From Ancylostoma caninum (lineage: Eukaryota; Nematoda; Chromadorea; Rhabditida; Ancylostomatidae), in contig JBAJFG010000019.1 of NCBI GenBank assembly GCA_037903475.1, forward strand, positions 3,533,001 to 3,597,000: a DNA stretch of 64,000 nt, in the 5' to 3' direction. Shown one piece after another: positions 45,452 through 57,400 of this stretch (its first letter is position 1; every line of letters begins with the position of its first letter). The notes under the pieces are model-generated. The model worked only from the letters and a program-made list of their open reading frames with translations, was not told the origin of the DNA and searched no databases. A program made the position numbers and the translations under genes.

Positions 45452-48400
45452 ATGAATCTCTACCTGCTCACATTCGTAACACTGGCAGCAGCTCGTGAAT
45501 ACCTAAGTCCAAACAGAGTTCCTGGGTGGAAGACGGACAATCCCAACTATGGACCTGATTTCGGACAGCCGGAGCAGATCCATCTGTCTTTAGGAGGTAC
45601 AATTTGCTTCTGCTTCATCTATCACATAAAAAAAGAGATAACTCCATCACGATTTTGTTGACGAAGTGTTGTATCGTCAGGTACTCGACACGTTTTTCAT
45701 TCGAATGTGAATGTGAAGGATAGCAGCAGCTGAGTGGTGGATGAGTGGTTGATCTCCAGAAAAGGAGTACCATCTCCAGAAAAGATTCCCGGAATGCATT
45801 GAAAATCTGTGCATGAGTAGCCTAATTTTCCGTGGATTTCGTAGCTTCTCTGGTATCTCCACATTTGTCAGGAACTAACAAGGGAAGGACGCCAGAGGCG
45901 ACAGAATATGGCTCACGCATGGGCTCGATTCAGTTCTTTCTTTCTGCTTAGCGCAAAGTGAGAAAACGTTGTAAATGTTCGTCTGAACAGCATATAGGTA
46001 CAGATCATCTATTTATAGAACGCAACCCTACGAAAATGGCGTTACCGCACAAATTGTACACATAAATTGTGATCCTCATACCTGGTATCCCCGTACGCTA
46101 AAATTCTTTTTCTGATTTCGAGTTCGCGTTCCATTTCTGCTAAAGTCCATTGCGAAAATCCAGTTCACTCACGGGACTGACCGTGAGCGGTCGTGGTTAT
46201 TGTTATCCTACCTACTCTTCCGATAAGTGTGCAGCACGAACGCAACCCAAATGGCGTAATGATTCGAGTAGAAACCCTAGCAGCAACGGTCCCTAGTTGC
46301 TGCCATCCTCCCCTCGATTGCTGCCGTTCCTCAGTAATTGATGCTAAAGGGCTGACAGCTCGAGCAGCAATCGAGGGGAGGATGGCAGCAACTGGCAACC
46401 GTTGCTGCTAGGGTTTCTACCCGAACCATTACGCCGTTTGGGTTGAGTTCGTGCTGCACAGTTACCAGAGTCGGTGCAATATTATAGTTCGACACCTACT
46501 TACTGCATATATTGCGTGCCCAACTATCTATCTCGGAGCGAAACGAACCTCTCTGGATTTCATACGATTACTATATTGGTTGAATCTCCTTATGGCGAGA
46601 GTTCTGGTCACGATCATTACTTTTAGCCACTTGATCAGGTGTATTTGACCTTTTCAAGTGGTTAACTTTCTTGGCCAACACCATGTCGATTCCATGCATT
46701 CCAGCAGAATCTCAGAGTAGACATGATGATCTTTCGTTACTTATGGCTCAGAAGTGCGACAAGAACATTTGGGCTTCTCCACTTGACAAAAGAGTAGTCC
46801 TTTTTCCGCTTTGTCTAACACAAGTTATGTCACACTGTTTCCACCATCCCCCCGGCTGACGCTTATCTTACATCTTATCCAGTATGTCGGTTCCGCAGGG
46901 GTTCAGTTGGCATACGTACCTGCGTGCCGGAGTTCCGGCATGTTCCACATGTTCCAGGCAGCATCGCGCTACTGGGCACGTGGTCAACTGGTGTGGATAT
47001 GAGTACATTTTACGTCAGGGTTCTTGGCGGTCATGTGTGTCTGGTTGTCATGATATCTCAGATGGAATTTCCAACTCTTTTTACCTGTGGAGGAACTCAT
47101 AGACTAATCACCTTACTTTTTCCGTCACAGGTTTTGAGTTTGGCACCAACACGACATGATTTTTCTGGCGCACTGATTTGCTTCTTCAATCAGTGTATTA
47201 AAAAAATAAATAAATAAATTGACCAAGTCTTTCACTGGTCTAAAACAAATGAACCATCTTTATCTGTACAGAAATCGCATGCTATGTGTATAGGAAAAAC
47301 ATTCCTAGAACCAAAGTATTTACTTGAAATAACAATTCTTGAAATAGTTTAAGAAGTGTGTGACCTAAGGTTTCTGTATGACTGCAACCTCAGTTTTTAC
47401 GCGCATTGTAAGTATCTAGTAGTAAATGGTCTTAGCAGAGCGTTCAACCTCTACAAGGTTCTCGGATCAATAGAAACTCATGTCTTTTTAGAAGCTTATA
47501 AGGTTTACATTCTGCCTATACTTGAGGGTGGTACCACCATCTTCAAACCTTATAGAAAGAAAGACATCATACAATCACTCGAAGGTGATCAAAATAATTT
47601 TACTAAAAAACTTATACTCTGAGTGCAATAACTGCCCTATTCCAAAATTCCAGCTGGAATTAAACGAAATAAAATCATCGGCCCAAATCACTAGAATGGA
47701 GAAGAAAGCGGAATGACTTATTACTTTCATACAAATTACTGAAAAGATTAGTCAGGCTTGATCCCAATGTGTTTTTCACAATTATTGATTCAAAAACGAG
47801 AGTAGCTCCGCTCAGGCTTTCAACTGCCACGGCTAAAACTCAGATCAGATCGAAATATTTTACGAATAGAGTTTGTTGCGATTTCAACAAACTATTGCGC
47901 ACTGATGTACGTATTTCCTGAGAAATACTCTCTTCTAAGGAAAGCACTGAATAAGATTATTTGATTTCTTGTACTTTGACTGTTTGTGACTGGCTATTGC
48001 ATTTACCTGTATATGTCCGATAAATAAATGAACAAATAAATAAATAAATCATGAACGTGATCACTGAGATCACTGAGGTAAATATCTGGCATCCATCAAC
48101 GAGCTTACCCATACGTGACGTTGTCTATGCACAGCTGTTATAACCTGGGCATGAGGTTAGCCAGCCTTCCAATGTGTCTGAGTCTACCAATTAGCGTAGA
48201 CATGAGGAATAGCGGGAGAACTGGTATTGGCCTGTCCTTGATTCTTATTTTTAGTATAACTTTCTAAATATTTAATCATTGATATATAGATTTAGACACC
48301 ATTAATTTTGAGCTGCTCAGGTCCCTGAACTGGCTGCAGAACCCCTTTTTCACACGCCCAGCCATTGTTTTCCACGCCTCTTGTCCTCATCCTTGAGTCC

Positions 48401-51400
48401 ACCACATTTGCACATCCTTCATAGACCCGAGGCCTCAAGACTGATCAGTGTTTAAAAGGACAGAATCTATTTTCAAAAAAGAGGTTCTGTTGAAAACTCC
48501 TGTTCAGAATCTCCAAGCGAGATGGTCGTTACTTGGCTGACATTCGATGACCCTGGAAAGACCTTGGTTAACTATGGACCTGCAACAGAGAAGAAGCCAT
48601 CACAGGTGATGATTGACCTTTCATGTATAAAAGAGTTATTTTAGAAGAACAAGCACGAGAACTGAGACCTTCTCTGAACAAAGAAGGATGGGACAGTGTC
48701 CTCAAGTTATGTTTTTTTTTCAACACTCTTTGCTAATTGCGCTGAGAATGTGCGGTTTTTTGACCCCTAGAGGAAAGTTTATGAACAAGATAATGAAAAC
48801 AGCAGATGTACTGTACACTCTACGGCGATACACAAGTATGTGCGATGGAGATGCATTGGGCTGTGACTACTCCGAGTTTGCCTCAAATAAGTCTTTAGCT
48901 TTCTTTTTTGCTTATGGGTATATGCAGGATTACCAAAAAGTTTCTGACCTGGACCACTTGCAGATTGGCTACTGCAGTGAAATTTCGAAGAAAATGAATT
49001 TGGATCCCTTGAACATCAAGGCACTTTTCATCTTGTCATTTTATTTAACTTCACAAATTTTAAAAGGATATCTATCACACGAATATAAACATCTCTTCTC
49101 CGTTATTTGTGTGGTTAAGCTGAAGTACCGTTTCAGATCTCCTCGTGGATTCTAGTACCTAGTCCCTAGACTCGTCTACGAGCGGCTGCATTAGCGAACT
49201 GTACCCGGCTTGTCAAGAAGCAATAAAATTCTGTGAAAAAAGATGTCTCTTTGAAGAGCCTGAATTCCATTAGATTTCTGCAGTAATTTTTCTTGGCTGG
49301 TTTTTCTTGACGGGGTGGAATAAAACAGCTACTAATAATTTACCTCATTAGGGTTTAAATACAGGTAGTCCGGCAAAGCGATCTTTTTTCTACCCCACGA
49401 AACTCTGGGCAGACTTTTCCACCTCCAGGTTTCGTGTTCGACCGCACTGGGCTTGGAGATCTGCCTGTTATGACCCAATGCTCCGCGCTTGGGACTTCAA
49501 ATCTTGGCATTGAGTTCGCCATCCACCAGTAGCCAAGATATAATATTTCAGACTCTTTTTTTCGCCTTTGGAAACACCTGGAAATCTTCTTTGAATACTC
49601 AGCTGGAATGTTTTTGTTTGAACGAGATGGTTTGAAGACACAATGTTTTGCGAAGGTTAAAATTGTCACCTGACGACTGTCCAAAAAATTGCGAAAGAAA
49701 GTTTTAGATGGCTTAGTTCCTTGCACTTCCTGCTCCTTGAAATCTGTGCAATTCTCAGTATTTTTTTTTCTACAGTCGCAGTACACTGTTTTCGTCTAGT
49801 CTCTGTTCGTTCATCAGAGGTCGCTCCGTTCCTGATCCCACTCCCTTAAAAAAAGTTGAGTTCCAAAATTCTGTATGAGAATTCTAGAAGACTTCTCTCT
49901 GTTTGCAATTTAGGGGTGAATTTAGATTTGGTCTAATAAAATCCGTTTACAAAGCAAAAATTCGATAGTTGCTTTTCGCTGTATAGGCATTTTTTGAGCC
50001 ATAACCATACCTCGGTCGTTCCCAATTCTAGAAATTCTACCAAAATATCATAAAATATTTGCATATCAACATAGAGGCTTCACCCTACATCATGTTCTCA
50101 GAATTAAACAGAAATAGGAACAGGTGACCGGAACTCGGACCCTATTTGATACCCCTGTACTACTTACGTACTTGAACATACTACGCGCTTACTTGAACAA
50201 AGTAAAGTATTGGTAAAAATACTGCCACATTTCCTTCGCATTCAACACTATCTAGTGTTGGATTTGTTGGAGTTGACCGCGGTATCCTTGCAATTTCCAT
50301 GAATTTTCGGGAAAATGTCTAAAAAGCCCTTCTCGGTCACGAGAATACCTATGCATCAAAATAAAAAATGCATAAAGGTCTGTCATTCCCAGAATCACCT
50401 TCACGCATCCCTGGTTTAAGGTTATTGAAGGCAAATGCACCGAATTTGTGGATAAACAGAAGAAAACAAAGCGTCGCTACATTCACCGGGCAACACTCTC
50501 AGGACTCACACCTGGAACCACATACCGTGAGTGAGAAACCTTCGGTTAGATTCTGAAAATTGATATGGTTTGTGGACTGACTGTGGGAGTGGTGTACTGA
50601 GGAATGCTCTACCAAAGGAGAATCATCCTTGTGGCAGAAACCAATGAAACAATCATTGTGATACAGATATTATCTGGATCTGCGATTTGCGGTGAACCAA
50701 GCTGCATATTGGTGAAATGGAACCTAAGTGGCTTATACGACTTTCATTTATTTATTTACTTCATAATGATATCACTTTGCAATAGAAAACGGGTGGAAAC
50801 AACTGAAACTAACTGTGTAGGTGAAGGGAACAATGAACAGGTAGTGAGTTGAGAATCCAATAGAAAACACAATGGAGTTTTGATAAATTGCTGAGTTTCC
50901 ATCGACGACACCGGTTTTATACAGTCTGCTACTCCTGCTCCTTGCTAGGATTCAGTGGACATCCGAAGGAAACATTGCACACCCAGAACGGATTGAGGTA
51001 GATTGTTTTGAGTGCGCGACGTTATTTCGATGCGGTAGTCCTCAGAATCCTCGTAATGAGCAGGATCACCAAACCGTATGAAATCGCTTTGGGCTATGAA
51101 AACCCAATAACTTATCAAAATGTAATTTCTGTTGTGAATAAATCTATAAATCTTATAAATAATAAATCTATCTTGTCAATAAATCTGTTGCAATGTGAAC
51201 GTGTTCATCATTACGAAATATTTATTCATTGATTACACCTCTACATCGCAAAGGAACGATTAACATCGATCTGTGCTGCCTAGAGTTCAACGATAACGAT
51301 ATTGACTGGAGATCTTAGAGGCCTATTGTTGAACTCTACGTAAGCACAGACCGATGTTAATCGTTCCTTTGCGATATAGAGGTGTAATAAACAAAAATAC

Positions 51401-54400
51401 TGCGAAATAGACAAAAAGAAAAAGTGGTAAAAAGCCAGGTTTGCTGTCGTGAGCTCAAAGATGGGGTGCCACTGCTACTTTAAGTGTTGGTCTCACTCTT
51501 GAGGAAAAAGGAAAGGCCGCAGTTAAAGGAAAAGCCAGATGTGGAAAAGTGTGGATGGGGTGTTATATAATTATGAAATACCCTGTATGTTGTTCACCTG
51601 CTATGGTACATAATAGGGTGTTTACCTCCGAATAAATGATTTCTCTTTGTATTCTCTCAGATTATCGTGTTGGCAGCGAATACGGATGGAGTGCCCTCTA
51701 CAGATTCACGGCCCTATCGCCGAGAGAGGACGGCGGCTATGAGATAGCAGTCTTCGGAGATCTGGGTAACCAAAACGCGAGATCGCTTGGCAAGCTGCAG
51801 CAGCTGGCACAGGACGGCGACATCGATATGGTCTTCCACGTAGGTACGCATAAGTGTTTAGCCATCAACGGCGGCACTACACTATTCTACCTTACAGGAG
51901 ACTTTGCTTACAACATGGATACTGATAACGGCAGAGTTGGAGACGAGTTCATGCGGCAGTTAGAGCCCATCGCTGCCTACGTGCCTTACATGACTGCCGT
52001 TGGCAACCATGAGGTTAACCTTACATCTGACTGTATTTTTTGCAATTCAAATACATAAGCGCTTACAGAATGGGGGAAATGATGTTGGTAACACATAGAT
52101 GAAAAAAAGATGTCTCCAGTTTTCCAGGGAAGCCAGAATTTGGCTTGTTGGCTATATTTTCCTAAAAGATCACGGGAACTCATGTGGACATGAGAAGGTA
52201 TTGGGAGCATCTTTTAATTTCAATTGGTTAACAAGTTTGAAATAGTTTTTGCGCTAATTTTTAGTAGAATATAACTCAAACTCAGATATGGCCAGTCTAG
52301 ACAAACCGAATTTATGATATGTAACTCTTTACAGAGAGCTCCCAGAAGATAAGGAAAATGGATTTGAGATCAGCATCATAAACTGCATGTGTCACTATAC
52401 AGAGTGCGGCAGAAGTCTTTGTAGAAGCATAATCGATCTTCAAAATCTGGGGAGGAAGAAATTGAAAAAAATCGGTAGTTGTTAGATGTCAGCAGTTTAG
52501 TTGTTAACATACGTAAATAATATTTCTGTTCCCAGAATTTCCTCCACTGGTATAGCGACGTTTTCGTGTGGTGTTGAGAAAGCCTTAGCTCATAGAATAT
52601 TCAAAACACCGCGGAATCTTCCAGGGTAAATGTAGGACATCGATAGGCGATTATTTATCCCCACCTTTGTAGTGGAGAAGAATACTTACTTTAGGAGACA
52701 ATTTCATCGTGCAAGTTAGCAAGTCTGTCACGAAAAACAGTGGTACAATCGCCGTTAAACAAGGGTGAATAGCTGTGGTAGCGCAATTTCCGTGTTTGCT
52801 GGCAAAAATTTTGACCACTGCTAAAATCGAAGCCAACAATGAACTTAGAGATATCCTATGTATTCCCCAAATTTTCTGGAGATTTTTGTAGAATACATAT
52901 ATGGAGGAAGGCTTGTACTAACTCCCGCGGGAATTTGGGCTTTCTTTACTAATGGGTAGAGAAGTGGAGGGGAGAACTACGTCCATTACCTGCGTGCCAG
53001 GGTCCACGTCTGTCCTGGACTGGAAGTCTGTGTACCTACGAGAACAGTGAACCTTAATACCAAAAATAGTGTTTTTGCTAATGACTTGGTTTGAAAATGA
53101 CCATTATTTTTTCAAGGTTGCTCTTTCCTAAGTTTTTAGCGAGTGATTATGCTCATCCAAAGACTTTGCCGCACCCTCTACATTTTGTTGTTCGACCCCC
53201 CCCCCCCCCCCCAAGTTTTCTTCTACTGTCAGCTTAATTCAATATGTCCTGTGGTTAGATGCGTAATCGTTACTACATATGCTGATAGGTTTTTCTTTGT
53301 ACTTGTCAGAAGATCTACCCAATCTCTCACTAAATTATCGGGGTTGACTTGCTCGAAAATTCCTAGCAGATGACAAGTAGCTGTTGTGGAGGTTTGGACG
53401 AGGCACAGCGAAAGAAAGTAGACTATGAGTTCCAGTGGAGGAGCAGTGCTTCGCAAGCAGCATTACTGAAATTAGGAAAGCTTATTTCGCACGAAAGTGG
53501 GAGGCAACTCAATAAGTTGGAGTTAACATATTCCTCAATAATCGCTTGTTTTGAAGATGGAGAATATGCTCCAGATCATCTATTCACTCTAATCCTCGAC
53601 TTCTTTCATATTGCATAGCCTCGAGAACCGCCGCAATAAAAGCTCACTTGTCTGAATGATGCAGTTCAGAGGCTCATGGAAGAGCCAGATACTTGGGTTC
53701 AGTTTGGAGTAACTCACACGTTCAGGCGGCAGCAAACTTCTCACATTATGCGAATCGCTTCACGATGCCAAGAACCGACGACAACATGCTGTACAGGTGA
53801 GATACAATCGTCCCGTACAATAAGAGCCAGAAGAATTTCGAAGTCTTCGTTTAGCATCAAGGGAATTTGAGAAATACAGAAAGACAGCACTGTTCCTAAG
53901 GAATATGTATTAAGACGTGAAAAAGGCAAGAATGCTCCAGTGCCCGTACTCCTCGTCATTCTTTGGCGTTGGAGTTTCAGCCTACCCATCGATCGGAAGA
54001 ATTTCATTGATGAAGATCTGATATTCTGCGACAGTTCTGACCGTTCCAGTATGGTAATTACGAACCATATTATTCATGCTAAGCTAGCGAAAGTGGTGAT
54101 TCTCCCTTCGGAACATGTTATACTTTGACAGTGATGGAGCACACGGCTACTCACCTGCAGACGCAAAAATGGGCTGCCTGTGGGGGGGGGGGGGAAGTGG
54201 GATCTCCGCCACAATGGGAAACCGGATGGGCCAACGTTTGTCTAATTGTTATAATTTAATTTTAGTGCCGACTAATTATAAGTAAGACAGAAGAATTTGT
54301 GATAAAAGTGAAGATCTGGAAATAAGTTAACAGAAAGTTTTCAACATTGTAGATCCATTTTCAAGGAGGGGCGTCCCCCAGCTCTCAACTTGCCTGTGTC

Positions 54401-57400
54401 CAACACTGCTACACGCATAAGTTTTCCAACATACTCTTCATCTTGGCAAAGAGATTGAAACTCACCTATGCATTCTTCTTTGTAAATAGAATTTTTAGGA
54501 CGACGTTCCACCAAGTTTACCAGAAACCAAGGGCGGTAGCAAACCTACCGAAACTGTCAGTTAACGACGAACCTTAACTGGCAGCTAACTCCCAGCTCAC
54601 GGGGAACTGTGGGAGAGTAATGTAAGCTTCATTGGGACGAACATGGTTCTAAAAGTATGATGCCTGAATACTATGACGGAACGGGACCATACTTGCGGGT
54701 AAACTCATAGTTCGAAATCGAACTATGTGCTCACCGTCACACTGAGCTTGCTGCCAGTATGTAACGACAAGGACACCGGAAGTGAAAGAGTGTGCGGCGC
54801 GCAAGATGCAGACGGTGATCTCGTCGTTTCGCGAAGAAGTCCTCCAAAGGACTTTTTGCTCACGGTTCGAGTTCATCGTTGTAGCCAGTCGGGCGTGTAC
54901 TGACCCCTTTTCGGTGAAGACGCATTTCCGCGTACACCCAGCTGATCGATGTTCCCAGTGTCTCGATCACCATGACCTTTCGCAGGAGACCATCGATGAC
55001 TCCGATTTCCTTGTGGCTGATTTTCACAGCTGAGCTCTACACCTTCCTAGATTAAATCCCACAAATTTTATGGGCATGCAATTACATTTGTGAGCTTAAC
55101 ATATCAGAGTTAGGTTGCGCGGAAAAAATTCACTGGGCGCTTGGGGTATAATGGTCACATAAAGTCATATTATCACTTGAATCCATGGTTCAGAGGTATG
55201 TCAGCATACTCCGAGGACAATGGGCATCCCATCTGTGAAGGTTCGAAACCTGTAAGGGTTTGAAGGTTTCGCAAGAGCCTCATCATCCAAAGACCACAGT
55301 TGTCAGTTAGCTCCTAGCTAGTTCATGGTTGCAAACCAGAGCTGGCAGTTCACCAGGACCTTCTGCTCATCGTTTCCTCGCTGTTCCAGGAGGTTTACTA
55401 CCACTCCAGTCTTTTCAGTTTCGACCTCGGTAGTGCTCACTTCATTTTCTTCTCTACTGAGTTCTACTTTTCTACCGAGTATGGGTGGAAGCAGATACAG
55501 AACCAGTGGAACTGGCTGATGAATGATCTAACGGTTGGTTCCATTCATAGAAATCTACTCTTTGCCAAAGTATTTTCTATTGCATACTTTGTACAGAGAA
55601 GCGACCTAATTCCTGGTCACAAATAATCTGTATTTGTTGACTTTCTCTTTATTGAACGAAAAAGTTCGTGTATTAAGAAGGGAGGGGGGCTAGCTGTTTA
55701 TCCGCTGGGGCGTGGCCTATTTCGGATAAACTGCTACGCTACCGGATAAACCGCTCCATCACAGGATAAACAGCTACATTTTCGGATGAACAGCTACATG
55801 ATCGGATAAACAGTTACAGTGCTAAAAGAAACAATTACAAGTCAGTGTTCCCTGTTAAAAACAAAAAAGAATGCATTCATCTGCTAAAGAATGGACTGCA
55901 CGTCTAATGCCTACTATTGTATGAGATAAAGTGTCTCTTGTGAAGTCATTTGACCCAAATAATTGCAATTAGGACACAGTGATCATATAGCCCGAAATAA
56001 CAGTTGCATTGGCTGACTTCGTCGAAACTATGAATGAGGGCATGGTTATTCCTCCATCTGTTGAAACCCACCTAGAGAAAATGTCGCGTTACTTATCAGA
56101 GAAAACTAAGTGAAAAGGGAAATTATTACTTTTGAAAACAAGTTTCATTGAAGATGTAGCCCATGCCAACAGAAAAATTTCGTTCGAATTTCCTATTATG
56201 GCCAAAGATAACTTAAAAGGGGTAGTTCTTGAAAGTCACATTAAAAATGACACATTTTGGTTCGCGACCATACTCGGATAAACAGCTCCACAGTGTAGCA
56301 GTTTATCCGAATTTTTCAGATTAACAGCTGCTTTACGTAGCTGCATATTTAGAATGACCTTTTGACCTTTGCGGGTGTGAAGTGGCGGCATCCCTTTGCG
56401 GATAAACAGCTACACACCCATGAAGGGAAGGTATTTATGGTGAACTCGCAGCAGAAATATAATCTCACACCCCTTGGGTACAAGTAAATACATCCTAGCA
56501 GGAGGAGTTGGGAAGTGAGGGGAAGAGAGATTCAATCACCTGTCTATGGAGAATGAGTGGAAGATTTTTACGAACTCACTTGAAGTCATTCAATGTTGTA
56601 GGTGGAAACTCTCAGCTTCTTTTGTATCCACTTTCACTGGATTTAAATTGAAGTATACTTCTATTTATTGAAGTTTGCTTGAGTTGCGTATTCAAACTCG
56701 AAATCCGGCCTCTCAGAACCTTTGTTCTTTTTTTCGCATGGAGGCTCATTTCTTCTCTCATCTGTGCCGACCCCGACCACTGCTGGTAACTTGGAGCGTG
56801 AATCTCACGGCACATTGGTTGCTGCAACCTAAATTTTTTTCTGTATGTGGAGATGTCAGTTATTGGGCAACAGGTGTATAAAATTATCAGCGCGAACTAT
56901 CTGCTCCTGTGGCTTGGTAGTGTCATCTAGGGATGGAAAGGTTGAACGTCAGTTGATGAATCTATTGAAGCCATACACGCCACTGCGGAGGGATTCTTTA
57001 AGAGCAAAAACCTGCTCGCAAAATACTCGAGCCATTGCACAAGAAAATCAGCACCTATAGAACAGATAGTCTCGCTGAATGTCCGCGAATTCTCTGATTA
57101 TAAGCTCACTCCCCACACAGAAAATGTGATCCTACATTTTCTGATTTTGAGTGCAGTATGTTGGTGGAACTCCGGCACCGCTACATGCAAAATAAAGCGC
57201 TGGAAAAGAGTACGTCTGCTATCTGAATTTTCTTCTTATTTGTTAGCTCCCTTTCTTACCTCATTCCTGCTTAGCCTCCAGCCTTGCATTTACAAATCTC
57301 TCACGACTTAACTCGAAAATTATCGTAATTTTTCGAATGAGGAGTTATCCTTAACGAACTATTTGTGGCCCGTAGGAAACTCTGGAGGTACGCATGTATA

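Noticed and set aside
54782..55033. 83-codon frame as an extra phosphatase exon in intron 6
   Set aside because: Exons 6 and 7 join directly in phase and in homology (DDNMLY to SFDLG), leaving no room for extra sequence.
55230..55270. tRNA-like B box (GGTTCGAAACC)
   Set aside because: No A box at the right distance and no acceptor-stem pairing; the phosphatase intron explains the location.
55325..55418. Upstream extension of phosphatase exon 7
   Set aside because: Using the earlier CAG would insert residues absent from the family; the TTTTCAG before 55419 gives the expected SFDLG join in phase.
55721..55820. CRISPR-like periodic repeat
   Set aside because: Units are contiguous 20-mers sharing the element's terminal repeat; there are no spacers.
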